Shown one piece after another: positions 25,507-34,803 of a DNA stretch of 64,000 nucleotides (position 1 is the stretch's first letter; each line of letters opens with the position of its first letter). The translations under genes were made by a program, and so were the position numbers. Origin of the DNA: Ruminobacter sp964520475 (GTDB taxonomy: Bacteria; Pseudomonadota; Gammaproteobacteria; Enterobacterales; Succinivibrionaceae); assembly GCA_964520475.1 (NCBI GenBank), contig CAZFNS010000008.1, positions 14,304 through 78,303 of the forward strand, in the 5' to 3' direction. Below the pieces are notes generated by a model. That model saw nothing but the letters and a program-made list of their open reading frames with translations, ran no database searches and had not been told where the DNA came from.

Positions 25507-26241
25507 ATGAGTTCGGACATCGCGTACAAGAGAATTTTACTTAAACTGAGCGGCGAGGCCCTGGAAGGGGACGAAGCTTTCGGCATCGACCCCGCGGTGC
25601 TGCGGCGGACGGCCGGGGAGATCGCGGGACTGGCCGGGGCCGGCGTGCAGATCGGGCTGGTGATCGGGGGCGGCAACATCTTCAGGGGCGCGAAACTCGC
25701 GGCGGCCGGGCTGGGCCGGGTCGCCGGCGACCACATGGGCATGCTGGCCACGGTCATGAACGGGCTCGCCATGCGCGACGCCCTCGAGCGGATCGGCGTC
25801 GGGACGGCGCTGATGTCGGCGATGCCCATCCAGGGGGTTACCCTCCCGTACTCGTGGATGGAGGCGGACGCCCGCCTGAAGCGGGGCGAAGTAGTCATCA
25901 TGTCCGCCGGGACCGGCAACCCGTTCTTCACCACCGACAGCGCGGCCTGCCTGCGGGGGATCGAACTGGGGGCCGACGCCGTGATCAAGGGCACCCGGGT
26001 GGACGGGGTTTACAGCGCCGATCCGGAGCGGGATCCGGGGGCGGTGCTGTACCGTGAACTTTCGTACCGGGAAGTAGTCGAAAAAGAACTGAAGGTTATG
26101 GATCTGAGCGCCTTTATTCTGGCGAGGGACCACGGAATGCCGATCCTGGTCTACAACATGAACAAAGAGGGCGCCCTGATGAGAGTGATCCGCGGCGAGC
26201 CGGAAGGCACCGCGATCGGGCGGAAAGCCGCGGGCGGATGA
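25507..26241 (+). CDS. pyrH: Uridylate kinase (UMP kinase)
   Basis: PyrH phosphorylates UMP to UDP in pyrimidine synthesis and is a hexamer of the amino acid kinase fold. The 244-residue product has KLSGEALEG near the N-terminus, IGGGNIFRG for phosphate binding, DHMGMLATVMNGLAM for UMP contact, AGTGNPFFTTD, and GTRVDGVYSADP at the nucleotide site. AGAGG lies just before ATG 25507. It precedes frr by 34 nt in the standard order. Confidence 0.97.
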   Translation: MSSDIAYKRILLKLSGEALEGDEAFGIDPAVLRRTAGEIAGLAGAGVQIGLVIGGGNIFRGAKLAAAGLGRVAGDHMGMLATVMNGLAMRDALERIGVGTALMSAMPIQGVTLPYSWMEADARLKRGEVVIMSAGTGNPFFTTDSAACLRGIELGADAVIKGTRVDGVYSADPERDPGAVLYRELSYREVVEKELKVMDLSAFILARDHGMPILVYNMNKEGALMRVIRGEPEGTAIGRKAAGG

Positions 26242-26275
26242 CAAAAGGCACATGACGAGCGGAGAAAGCAAGCAT

Positions 26276-26833
26276 ATGATCAAAGATATTCAGAAACAGG
26301 CCGGCGATAAAATGAACAAAGCCGTGGACGCGCTTAAGTCGAATCTTTCCAAGATCCGCACCGGGCGCGCGCAGCCGGCGATCCTCGACGCCGTGACGGT
26401 CGACTACTACGGCTCCTCCGTCCCCCTGCGCCAGCTCGCCCAGGTGAACGTCGAGGACGCCCGCACCCTGGCGGTGAGCGTGTTCGACAAGAGCGCCATA
26501 AGCGCCGTGGAAAAGGGCATCATGAACAGCGGTCTCGGCCTGAACCCCGTGACCGCGGGAACGAGCATCCGCGTGCCCCTGCCCCCGCTCACCGAGGAAA
26601 GGCGCCGCGATCTCATCAAGGTCGTCCGCGCCGAGGTCGAGCAGTCCAAGGTGCAGATCCGCAACCTGCGCCGCGACGCGAACAGCGAGGTCAAGGCTCT
26701 GCTCAAGGAAAAGCAGATTTCCGAGGACGAGGAGCGCCGCTCGCAGGACGCCATCCAGAAGCTGACCGACGCGGCCATCAAGAAGGCCGACGGCCTGCTC
26801 GCGGAAAAAGAAAAGGAACTGATGGAAATTTAG
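26276..26833 (+). CDS. frr: Ribosome recycling factor
   Basis: RRF splits post-termination ribosomes with EF-G. Starting at ATG 26276 (MIKDIQKQAGDKMNKAVD) the protein has 185 residues, exactly the E. coli length. An in-frame ATG at 26252 would add eight unusual residues (MTSGESKH), so it is less likely. KIRTGRAQPAILD, YYGSSVPLRQLA and the C-terminal helix HSEDEERRSQDAIQ-type region (here QISEDEERRSQDAIQ) match the family. It is cotranscribed with pyrH and uppS. Confidence 0.96.
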   Translation: MIKDIQKQAGDKMNKAVDALKSNLSKIRTGRAQPAILDAVTVDYYGSSVPLRQLAQVNVEDARTLAVSVFDKSAISAVEKGIMNSGLGLNPVTAGTSIRVPLPPLTEERRRDLIKVVRAEVEQSKVQIRNLRRDANSEVKALLKEKQISEDEERRSQDAIQKLTDAAIKKADGLLAEKEKELMEI

Positions 26834-26848
26834 GCGCCGCGCGGCACT

Positions 26849-27607
26849 ATGAGCGAGTTAGCGGATCTTCAGCGGATGAACCGGCAGAGCGTGCCGGACC
26901 ACGTCGCCATCATCATGGACGGCAACGGCAGATGGGCGGGCGCCCGGGGAAAGCCGCGCATCTTCGGCCACAGATCCGGCGTCGAGGCGGTCAGGAAGGC
27001 GGTGGCGTTCGCCGCGGAGAACGGCGTCCGGATCCTGACTCTCTTCGCCTTTTCCTCGGAGAACTGGCGCCGCCCGCGCGACGAGGTGGACGCCCTCATG
27101 GACCTGTTCTCCTGGGCCCTGGCCAACGAAGTCCGCAAGCTGAATCAGAACAACGTCAGGCTGAAGATCGTCGGCGACCGCGGGGCTTTTTCCGAAAACT
27201 TCAAAAAAAGCATCGCGGCGGCCGAGGAGCTCACGGCGGGCAACACCGGGCTGCTGCTCAACGTCGCCGTCAACTACGGCGGCAGGTGGGACATCCTGAA
27301 CGCCGTCCGCAGGATCCTGGCCGGCGCGGCCGGGAACGGCGGCCCCGGGCCCGGGGACCTGACGGAGGAGCTCATCGGGGCCAATCTCGAGATCGGCCCC
27401 GACGTCGATCTGCTCATCCGCACCGGGGGCGAGCACCGGGTGAGCAATTTCCTGCTCTGGCAGCTGGCCTACAGCGAAATATACGTCACCGACGTCCTGT
27501 GGCCCGATTTCGACGGGGAGGTCTTCCGCCGGGCGGTGGATCACTACGCGGCGCGGGAGAGGCGGTTCGGCTGCACCGGGGAGCAGATCCGGGGCGAGAC
27601 GCTCTGA
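26849..27607 (+). CDS. uppS: Undecaprenyl diphosphate synthase
   Basis: UppS adds eight isopentenyl units in cis to farnesyl diphosphate, making the C55 carrier lipid for peptidoglycan and O-antigen. The 252-residue product has HVAIIMDGNGRWA with the catalytic Asp24, GHRSGVEAVRK, FAFSSENWRRP and the C-terminal substrate motif LLIRTGGEHRVSNFLLWQ. It uses the product of ispA elsewhere in this window. It is followed by cdsA after 47 nt. Confidence 0.97.
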   Translation: MSELADLQRMNRQSVPDHVAIIMDGNGRWAGARGKPRIFGHRSGVEAVRKAVAFAAENGVRILTLFAFSSENWRRPRDEVDALMDLFSWALANEVRKLNQNNVRLKIVGDRGAFSENFKKSIAAAEELTAGNTGLLLNVAVNYGGRWDILNAVRRILAGAAGNGGPGPGDLTEELIGANLEIGPDVDLLIRTGGEHRVSNFLLWQLAYSEIYVTDVLWPDFDGEVFRRAVDHYAARERRFGCTGEQIRGETL

Positions 27608-27654
27608 GGCCGCGGGCCGGGAGCTGAGGTGATTTTTTTATCGGGTTGTATGCA

Positions 27655-28641
27655 ATGAAAAAAAGAATCGTAACGGGCGTCATTCTGATCATCCTGGCGG
27701 TGTTCTGGCTGACCTTTTCGTTCGGGGACGGCTCGCTCGCGCTTTTCGAGGGCGGGCTGTACCTGCTCCTCGCGCTCGCCGCCTTCGAGTACTCGCAGTT
27801 CGTCTTCCCGAACGCGGTGCACGACGAGATGCTGCTTAAATCCCCGGGCGAGTTCATGCGGAAGAACAGCCGGCTGATTTTCGCGCTGCGCGCCCTGTAC
27901 ACGGCGTTCATCCTGTGCTTCACCAATCTCATCTACCTGCTGGTGTGGGGCTCGAGCGACCTGCCCGCGCCGTTCGCCGACGACGTCCGCGTCCACCAGC
28001 TGTTCGCGGCGGGCGCCAATCCGCTGCTCAAGTACGTTTTCGGGTGCAGCGCGGCCTGGTGGATCGCGGCGGCCTTCTTCGTGCTGACCTACCCGCACAA
28101 CTCGAAGATCATCCATTCGAAAATGTTCCGGGCGGTCGCCGGAATCGCCTGTCTCGTGCCGTTTTTCTTCGCGTTTTACATCATCAGGTGCCAGAGCTTC
28201 CGCAGCGACTTCTACGTCGGGGTCACGGCGGTGCTTTCCGTGATGGTCCTGGTCTGGGCCGCCGACTCCGGGGCCTACTTCGTCGGCAGGGCCGCGGGGA
28301 AGCACAAGATGAGTCCGGCGGTGAGCCCGAACAAGACCGTCGAGGGCCTGTGCGGGGGCCTGCTCCTCGCGCTCGCCGTGTTCGCGGTCCTCGCCTGGCG
28401 GGGCTGCTACGGCATGGCCTACGGCTCGATGCCCGCGCTCGCCGCGGCGGCCGCGGCCACGGTGGTGTTCTCCGTGATCGGGGATCTGTGGGAAAGCCTG
28501 CTCAAGCGCGAGACCGGCATGAAGGACACGGGCTTCATCCTGCCCGGGCACGGCGGCGTGCTCGATCGGATCGATTCCATGCTCGCGGCCGTTCCGGTGT
28601 TTCTGGTCACGTACGCGGCCGCCGCGAGCGTCCTGGGGTAG
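27655..28641 (+). CDS. cdsA: Phosphatidate cytidylyltransferase
   Basis: CdsA makes CDP-diacylglycerol from phosphatidate and CTP, the branch point to all phospholipids. The protein has about eight membrane segments and the C-terminal CDS signature in LKRETGMKDTGFILPGHGG and DRIDS. From ATG 27655 it has 328 residues, longer than E. coli (285), with extra loop sequence around residues 60-130. An in-frame TTG at 27646 would add MYA; the ATG giving MKKRIVTGVILI fits the family better. Confidence 0.94.
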   Translation: MKKRIVTGVILIILAVFWLTFSFGDGSLALFEGGLYLLLALAAFEYSQFVFPNAVHDEMLLKSPGEFMRKNSRLIFALRALYTAFILCFTNLIYLLVWGSSDLPAPFADDVRVHQLFAAGANPLLKYVFGCSAAWWIAAAFFVLTYPHNSKIIHSKMFRAVAGIACLVPFFFAFYIIRCQSFRSDFYVGVTAVLSVMVLVWAADSGAYFVGRAAGKHKMSPAVSPNKTVEGLCGGLLLALAVFAVLAWRGCYGMAYGSMPALAAAAAATVVFSVIGDLWESLLKRETGMKDTGFILPGHGGVLDRIDSMLAAVPVFLVTYAAAASVLG

Positions 28642-28647
28642 GGGAAC

Positions 28648-29841
28648 ATGAAAAAGATTACCGTGCTCGGGGCCACCGGCTCAATCGGCGGGAACACGCT
28701 CGACGTCATCAGGAGGAATCCGGACCGGTACTCCCTTTACGCCGCCTCCTGCCATAAGAACCACGCGGCCATGGCCCGCATAATCCGGGAATTCGCCCCG
28801 GCGGTCGCGGTGGCCACCGACCGGGAGGCCTACGGCAAACTCAGGGAGTTCGCCGCCGCCTCGGGGTGCCGGACCGACATCCTGTTCGGCGAGGAGAATC
28901 TCTGCGCCGTGGCGGCGAGCGAGGAGTACGACGGGCTGATGTCGGCGATCGTCGGGGCGGCGGGGCTCAAGCCGACCCTGGCCGCGATCTCGCGGGGCCG
29001 GACGGTGTACCTCGCCAACAAGGAATCGCTGGTGATGAGCGGGCACATCCTCATGAACGCCGCCCGCCGCTACAAGGCGGCGATCATCCCCGTCGACAGC
29101 GAGCACAGCGCCATTTTCCAGTGCCTGCCCGAGCGGGAGCAGCGCCGCGTGGGCCGGTGCGACCTTAAGGGCGCCGGGATCGTCGGGCTGATCCTCACGG
29201 GCTCGGGCGGCCCCTTCCGGGATCGCGACCCCGCGACCCTGGACGCGGTGACCCCGGCCGAGGCGGTGAGCCACCCGAACTGGAGCATGGGGCGGAAGAT
29301 CAGCGTCGACAGCGCGACCATGATGAACAAGGGCCTCGAGTTCATCGAGGCCAGATGGCTCTTCAACGCGGATCCCGCGGACATAAAGATCGTCGTCCAC
29401 CCGGAATCGGTGATCCATTCGATGGTGCGCTACGCCGACGGCGCCGTCCTGGCCCAGCTGGGCGCGCCCGACATGCGCACCCCCATCGCGCGGGCCCTCG
29501 CGTACCCCGACCGGATCGACGGCGGCGCGCCCGCCCTGGATTTCGCCGCCGCGGGTCCCCTCACGTTCCGGGAGCCGGATTTCGCCCGCTACCCGTGCCT
29601 CGGCCTCGCGATCGAGGCGTGCCGCGTCTCGCAGGCCGTGACCACGGCGCTCAACGCCGCCAACGAGGTGGCGGTCGGGGCGTTCCTGGACGGAAAGATA
29701 AAGTTCACCGACATCTACCGGGTCTGCGCGAAGGTCGCGCCCGGCTTCGCGGCCGCCGGCGTGCCGGATCTCGAGTCGGTGCTCGAGGTCGACGCCCAGG
29801 CGCGGGCCCGGGCCTTCGGCGAGCTGTCCCTGCTCGCCTGA
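28648..29841 (+). CDS. dxr: 1-deoxy-D-xylulose 5-phosphate reductoisomerase
   Basis: Dxr converts DXP to methylerythritol 4-phosphate with NADPH and a divalent metal. The 397-residue protein has the NADPH motif LGATGSIGGNTLDV, ANKESLVMSG, the metal and substrate loop VDSEHSAIFQCL, LTGSGGPFRD and HPNWSMGRKISVDSATMMNK. It sits 6 nt after cdsA. The order uppS-cdsA-dxr-rseP matches pseudomonads and vibrios; in E. coli dxr precedes uppS. Confidence 0.97.
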   Translation: MKKITVLGATGSIGGNTLDVIRRNPDRYSLYAASCHKNHAAMARIIREFAPAVAVATDREAYGKLREFAAASGCRTDILFGEENLCAVAASEEYDGLMSAIVGAAGLKPTLAAISRGRTVYLANKESLVMSGHILMNAARRYKAAIIPVDSEHSAIFQCLPEREQRRVGRCDLKGAGIVGLILTGSGGPFRDRDPATLDAVTPAEAVSHPNWSMGRKISVDSATMMNKGLEFIEARWLFNADPADIKIVVHPESVIHSMVRYADGAVLAQLGAPDMRTPIARALAYPDRIDGGAPALDFAAAGPLTFREPDFARYPCLGLAIEACRVSQAVTTALNAANEVAVGAFLDGKIKFTDIYRVCAKVAPGFAAAGVPDLESVLEVDAQARARAFGELSLLA

Positions 29842-29855
29842 CGGGAGCGCGGCGC

Positions 29856-31244
29856 ATGATGATTCTGACGAGCGTTTTTTATTTCGCGGTGGCGCTGGGC
29901 GTGCTGATCGCCATCCACGAGGCCGGCCATTTCGCCGCGGCCCGGATGTGCGGCGTTTACGTGGAGCGCTTCGCCCTGGGCTTCGGGCCGCGCCTGTGCT
30001 CCTTCCGGGACCGGCGGGGCACGGAGTACGCGCTGTGCGCCTTTCCCCTGGGCGGCTACGTCAAGATGTACGGCGAGAACCCGGCGGACGAGGCGGAGGC
30101 GGCGCGGCTCGCGGCTCTGCCGCGGTACCGGGACGGGTCGTTCGCCGGCAAAAAGGTCTGGCAGCGCTTCCTGATCGTGTTCGCGGGGCCCTTCTGCAAC
30201 ATCCTGCTGGCGTGGGGCCTGTACAGCGCCGCCTTCGTCGCCGGGGTGGACGATTTCAAACCGGCGGCCGAGCTCACCGACGCAACCGGCGCGGCCGCCC
30301 GGGCGGGCTTTGCGGACGGCGATCTGATCGTCTCGGTCGGCGGCGTCGCCGTGGCCGACTGGGAGGAGGCCATGTACGAGCTCGTCGGCCACACCGGCGA
30401 GAGCGCCGTGAGCGTGGCCGTCCGGGGCGGTCTCGGCGCGGGGCCGGAAAGGAACCTGTCGCTCGATCTCTCGGGGTGGAACATCGACCCGCGCGAGACG
30501 GACATCCTCGGCCAGCTGGGGATCGAGCCGCTCAGGTACCGGATCGGCGACGTCGTCAGCTTCGTGGCCGGCGGATCCGCCGCGGAGAAAGCCGGGCTCA
30601 GGAAGGGCGACCGGATCCTGGGATTCGGCGGCGGCCCCTGGACCGCCTGGAAAGAATTCGCCGCGGCGATCCGCGCGAGCCCGGGCCGGGGGATCGCCCT
30701 GCGGGTCGAAAGGGACGGGGCCGAGCTCGGCCTCACGCTGACCCCCGCCGAAAAAAGGAATCCCGACACCGGCGAGATCACCGGCTTCGCGGGCATCTCC
30801 CCCGAGGGCAGCGTCGTGGAGGAGGTCTTTTTCACGCGGACCTACCCCTTCGGCGAGGCGCTGCTCAGGGGCGCGGGCAAAACCGTCCGCATGAGCGCGG
30901 TCACCCTGCAGATCATCGGGAAGTTCTGCACGGGCGACATCTCGGTGAAGAACGTGTCGGGTCCCATCGGCATCGCCAAGGGCGCGGGCATCACCGCGAG
31001 CCTGGGGTTCGTGTATTTTCTGGGGTTCCTCGCGCTCATCAGCGTGAACCTCGGGATCCTCAACCTGATGCCGGTGCCTTTCCTGGACGGCGGCCACCTG
31101 TTTTTTTACGCGGTCGAGGCGATCCGCGGCCGCCCCCTGAGCGAGGCGGTGATAGGCCGGCTCACGTACGCGGGCATGTTCCTGCTGCTCGGGCTGATGG
31201 TTCTGGCCGTGTTCAACGACCTGTACTACGGCCTGAGGCCCTGA
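29856..31244 (+). CDS. rseP: RIP metalloprotease RseP (site-2 protease)
   Basis: RseP cuts the anti-sigma factor RseA inside the inner membrane to release sigma-E, and also clears signal peptides. The 462-residue protein (E. coli 450) has four predicted membrane segments. The zinc site is HEAGH at residues 21-25, two PDZ domains lie around residues 140-310, and the third zinc ligand is Asp411 in FLDGGHL. Tandem ATGs at 29856 and 29859 allow either start; the frame is open upstream through dxr, but the GGAG at 29843 supports this one. It precedes bamA. Confidence 0.95.
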   Translation: MMILTSVFYFAVALGVLIAIHEAGHFAAARMCGVYVERFALGFGPRLCSFRDRRGTEYALCAFPLGGYVKMYGENPADEAEAARLAALPRYRDGSFAGKKVWQRFLIVFAGPFCNILLAWGLYSAAFVAGVDDFKPAAELTDATGAAARAGFADGDLIVSVGGVAVADWEEAMYELVGHTGESAVSVAVRGGLGAGPERNLSLDLSGWNIDPRETDILGQLGIEPLRYRIGDVVSFVAGGSAAEKAGLRKGDRILGFGGGPWTAWKEFAAAIRASPGRGIALRVERDGAELGLTLTPAEKRNPDTGEITGFAGISPEGSVVEEVFFTRTYPFGEALLRGAGKTVRMSAVTLQIIGKFCTGDISVKNVSGPIGIAKGAGITASLGFVYFLGFLALISVNLGILNLMPVPFLDGGHLFFYAVEAIRGRPLSEAVIGRLTYAGMFLLLGLMVLAVFNDLYYGLRP

Positions 31245-31301
31245 GGCCGCGGCCGGGAGTGGAATAACAACAGCTAGATATGGTAACGAAGATTGTCAAA
31301 A

Positions 31302-33797
31302 ATGTCTGATTCATGTTTTAAACGGGGACTGCTGGCGGCCTGCGCGGCGGGCGCGCTCGTCCTCGCCGGCCCGTCCTCCGCCGCGGCGGAGCCGTCCGGA
31401 ACGGCGGAACCCGGGCCGGCGCGCGAGGGGCAGGCCGGGCCCGCGCCGTCAATCAGGATTACCGATATCCGGGTGCGGGGCCTGTACCGCGTCACCAAGG
31501 GCGCCGTGCTGCTCGCGATGCCGGTCCAGGTCGGGGACACGGTGACCAGGGACGACATTTCGCAGTCCCTCAAAAAGATCTACGCGACGCATAACTTCGA
31601 CGAGGTCGAGGCGTACATCGACGAGAACGGCGTGCTCACCGTCGGGGTGAAGGAGCGGCCGACCATCGTCAACATCACCTGCGCGGGCAACGACGCCATC
31701 AAGACCGACCAGATCACCGAGATCATCACCATGCAGGGGGTCAAGGTCGGCGAGACCCTGAACGTCATCAAACTGAAGGAGCTGGAGGCGTCCCTCGAGG
31801 ACTACTACCACAGCATGGGCCGCTACCAGGCGAAGGTGAGCACCATCCTGGTGTACCTGCCGCGCAACCGCGTGGACGTGAAGTTCAACTTCACGGAGGG
31901 CGTCAGCGCCAAGATCGAGCAGATCAACATCGTGGGCAACCGGGTCTTCCCCGAGGAGAAGCTCATCGGCCAGTTCGAGCTCCGCGACTCGGTGCCGTGG
32001 TGGAACTTCCTGGCCAGCCGCAACTTCCAGAGCCAGAAATTCAACGGCGACATGGAAACGCTCCGCTCGTACTACATGAACCGCGGCTACGTGCGCTTCA
32101 ACATCGACTCGACCCGCGTGGAAATCACCCCGGACCGCAAAAGCGTCTACGTGAGCGTGGCCGTCAGCGAGGGCGAGCAGTACAAGATGAACGAGTTCCG
32201 CGTCGTGGGCGAGACGTACGGGCGCACCGACGAAATGCAGCGGATCATCCCGCTGCGCAAAGGGGACATCTACAGCGCGGCCCAGGTGACCCACGCCGAG
32301 GAGGTCCTCGCGAACTACATGGGCAAATTCGGCTACGCCTACACCAAAGTCAGGGGGGTCTCGGTGATCGACGACGAGAACCGCCTGGTCGACATCAATT
32401 TCCAGGTCGAGCCCGGCCGGAGGATCTACGTCACCGACGTGAAGATCACCGGCAACACCGTCACCACCGACGAGGTGGTCCGCCGCGAGATCAGGCAGAT
32501 GGACGGCACCTGGCTGTCGAACGAGGCCATCTCCACCTCCAAGACGAGGCTCGACCAGCTCGGCTTTTTCGAAACCGTCGAGATCGAGCCGAAGAAGACC
32601 GGCCCCGATCCCGACACCGTGGAAGTGGTGACCACCGTCAAGGAGCGGCCCACGGGGTCGATCAAGGCGGGCGTGGGCTTCGGCACCCAGACCGGCATCA
32701 CCCTGGACGGCGAGATCTCCCAGAGCAACTTCATGGGCTACGGCGGCAAGATCTCCCTGGCCATGAACACCAACAAGTACGACCGCAAGGTCGAGCTCAC
32801 CTACGAGGAGCCCTACTTCACCGTGGACGGCATTTCCCTCGGCGGCAACGTCTTCTACGAGAAATTCGAGGCGGGCGACGCCAACCTGGTCGACTACACC
32901 AACCGGCGCTGGGGCGTGGGGGCGAACATCGGCTATCCCCTCGACGAGCACAATTTCATCAGATACGGCGTGACGTACGTGAACAACGAGCTGTCCCAGA
33001 CCAACTCGTTCATCCAGATCCAGAAATTCTGGGACATGTACCAGGAGGACGAGGACGACAACAAGATCGTTTTCCAGAACTGGGTGGGCAGCATCACCTT
33101 CACGCGCAACTGGCTGGACCGGGCCGTGTTCCCGACCGAGGGCAACAAGCAGTGGGCGGGCCTGTCCGTGACCGTCCCGGGCTCCGACACCAAGTACTAC
33201 AAGATCCGCGCCGAAACGACCCACTTCTGGCCGATCGACCGGGAGCGCCGGTTCATCGTGAACCTGCGCGGCAAGGCGGGCTACGGCAACGGCTACGGAA
33301 CCAAGAACGGGGTCGACCAGGTGCTGCCGTTCTTCGAGAACTTCTACCTCGGCGGCGACGAGTGGCTGCGCGGCTTCAGGTACAACTCCGTGGGCCCGCG
33401 GGCGCTGTACGACTACACCATGCTCGGCAACAACGGCGTGATCGCCACCCGGGACGTCGTCGGCGGCAACGCGATCGTCACGGGGAGCCTCCAGCTGGTC
33501 GTCCCGACCCCGTTCGCCTCGGAGGGCTACGACACCAAGGTCAGAACCACGCTGTTCGTGGACGCGGGCTCGCTGTGGGACACCACGTACGACGAGTCGT
33601 ACGTGAAGCAGTGCCTCGGCAACTGCGACTACCTGTACGACTTCTCCGATCCCAAAAAGATCCGGGCGTCCTACGGGGCGAGCGTGATCTGGATGTCGCC
33701 GGTGGGCCCGGTGGGCTTCACCCTGGCCGGACCGCTCAAAAAGCTCGACGGCGACCGGACGGAGTTCTTCAGCTTCACGCTCGGCCGGACGTTCTGA
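31302..33797 (+). CDS. bamA: Outer membrane protein assembly factor BamA
   Basis: BamA inserts beta-barrel proteins into the outer membrane. From ATG 31302 it has 831 residues (E. coli 810). A signal peptide (LLAACAAGALVLAGPSSAAA) is followed by five POTRA repeats to about residue 430 and a 16-strand barrel ending in the terminal Phe of LGRTF. The loop 6 motif, usually VRGF, reads LRGF (residues 689-692), a mild change next to the invariant RGF. An in-frame TTG at 31293 would add three residues. Ribosome binding site is weak. It sits between rseP and skp in the usual order. Confidence 0.96.
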   Translation: MSDSCFKRGLLAACAAGALVLAGPSSAAAEPSGTAEPGPAREGQAGPAPSIRITDIRVRGLYRVTKGAVLLAMPVQVGDTVTRDDISQSLKKIYATHNFDEVEAYIDENGVLTVGVKERPTIVNITCAGNDAIKTDQITEIITMQGVKVGETLNVIKLKELEASLEDYYHSMGRYQAKVSTILVYLPRNRVDVKFNFTEGVSAKIEQINIVGNRVFPEEKLIGQFELRDSVPWWNFLASRNFQSQKFNGDMETLRSYYMNRGYVRFNIDSTRVEITPDRKSVYVSVAVSEGEQYKMNEFRVVGETYGRTDEMQRIIPLRKGDIYSAAQVTHAEEVLANYMGKFGYAYTKVRGVSVIDDENRLVDINFQVEPGRRIYVTDVKITGNTVTTDEVVRREIRQMDGTWLSNEAISTSKTRLDQLGFFETVEIEPKKTGPDPDTVEVVTTVKERPTGSIKAGVGFGTQTGITLDGEISQSNFMGYGGKISLAMNTNKYDRKVELTYEEPYFTVDGISLGGNVFYEKFEAGDANLVDYTNRRWGVGANIGYPLDEHNFIRYGVTYVNNELSQTNSFIQIQKFWDMYQEDEDDNKIVFQNWVGSITFTRNWLDRAVFPTEGNKQWAGLSVTVPGSDTKYYKIRAETTHFWPIDRERRFIVNLRGKAGYGNGYGTKNGVDQVLPFFENFYLGGDEWLRGFRYNSVGPRALYDYTMLGNNGVIATRDVVGGNAIVTGSLQLVVPTPFASEGYDTKVRTTLFVDAGSLWDTTYDESYVKQCLGNCDYLYDFSDPKKIRASYGASVIWMSPVGPVGFTLAGPLKKLDGDRTEFFSFTLGRTF

Positions 33798-33909
33798 CGG
33801 CGGGGGCGGCGGGGCGCCCGCGCCCTCCCGGAAAGGGGGCGGGCCGCCGGCCGGTTCCGCGGCTTTGCCGCATTTTGGAAAAAAAAACACGTTTCGGCGA
33901 ATTATTCCG

Positions 33910-33938
33910 TTGATTTTTCGCCGCAACATATATAATAT
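33910..33938 (+). promoter_or_regulatory. Probable skp promoter
   Basis: TTGATT (33910-33915) and TAATAT (33933-33938) with a 17-nt spacer, in a sharply AT-rich patch after bamA; TATAAT at 33931 is an alternative -10 with a 15-nt spacer. It lies about 100 nt before skp. Confidence 0.6.
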
Positions 33939-34040
33939 ATGTGCTTTCGCGCAAGGATTTCACCGGTTCACCCAAGGCACGGCGGCGCGTGTCCCGGCCG
34001 GAGGTGCGCCAAACTTGTCAGGATTCATTTAGGAGAAATT

Positions 34041-34559
34041 ATGTTAAAGTCATTGTCATTACTGGCGCTCGGCGTCTCTCTGGCCTTAGGCGCCGCCACG
34101 GCCTCCGCCGCCCCGAACGGGCCGGCGGTCATCGCTTCCGTAAACGTGCCGTACATCTACAGCAAGATCCCCCAGGCCAAGGCCGCCGAGGACCGGGTAA
34201 ACAAGGCCACGGCCTCCAAGTCGAAGGCCCTCGACAAACTGCACAACGACGGCAGCGTCATCGAGAAGGCCCTCAATGACAGCAAGCTCGCCCCGGAGGA
34301 AAGGACCAAGAAGCAGCGCGAGCTGCAGGTTCTCGAAACCGAGATGCAGGTCAAGTACAGCGAGCTGCGCGAAGAGCAGCAGAAGCTCATGATGAAGGAG
34401 AAGACCGAGATCGACAAGAAGATCCAGAGCGCCATCGACACGGTGGCCAAGCAGAACAACATCGACGCGGTGCTCCGCGCCGAGGTGCTGCTGTACATCT
34501 CCGACGACGCCATCGACATCTCGGACAAGGTCATCGAGGAAGTCAGCAAGGCCAAGTAG
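34041..34559 (+). CDS. skp: Periplasmic chaperone Skp (OmpH family)
   Basis: Skp is a trimeric periplasmic chaperone that holds unfolded outer-membrane proteins for BamA. The 172-residue product has a signal peptide ending TASAAP and then a short beta segment (VIASVNVPYIYS). Two long charged helices follow (roughly residues 45-130), which form the tentacles, and a C-terminal strand region. AGGAG at 34031-34035 supports ATG 34041; the frame is open upstream, but that extension lacks a signal peptide. It has its own promoter and terminator, so it is expressed separately from lpxD. Confidence 0.9.
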   Translation: MLKSLSLLALGVSLALGAATASAAPNGPAVIASVNVPYIYSKIPQAKAAEDRVNKATASKSKALDKLHNDGSVIEKALNDSKLAPEERTKKQRELQVLETEMQVKYSELREEQQKLMMKEKTEIDKKIQSAIDTVAKQNNIDAVLRAEVLLYISDDAIDISDKVIEEVSKAK

Positions 34560-34589
34560 CCGTTTCCGGATCCGTCCGGCACGAACGCG

Positions 34590-34624
34590 CCCGTCCGGGG
34601 AAACCCGGGCGGGTCTTTTTTTTT
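34590..34624 (+). terminator. Rho-independent terminator after skp
   Basis: 10-bp stem CCCGTCCGGG (34590-34599) with CCCGGGCGGG (34604-34613), GAAA tetraloop, then TCTTTTTTTTT. Confidence 0.9.
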
Positions 34625-34709
34625 CGGGGGCGGGGGACCGCCGGGCGGCCCGGTCCGCCCGGCCGCGGCGCGTCCCCCGCAATAACCGGGAGTTTTTCCG
34701 GCCGGGTTG

Positions 34710-34718
34710 TGGTAAAAT
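34710..34718 (+). promoter_or_regulatory. Extended -10 promoter of lpxD
   Basis: TGGTAAAAT (TAAAAT at 34713-34718 with TGN extension), 86 nt before lpxD and after the skp terminator. -35 weak. Confidence 0.55.
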
Positions 34719-34803
34719 TTTATATGCGCCGGCCGCGCCCCGGGACGCGGCCGGCGGGTTCCCGGTGTTTTTGAGCGGTATCTTTAGGTGAGGTGTTGAA
34801 CAG

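Noticed and set aside
26252..26275. Upstream ATG for frr adding MTSGESKH
   Set aside because: The start at 26276 gives the exact 185-residue family length and the conserved N-terminus.
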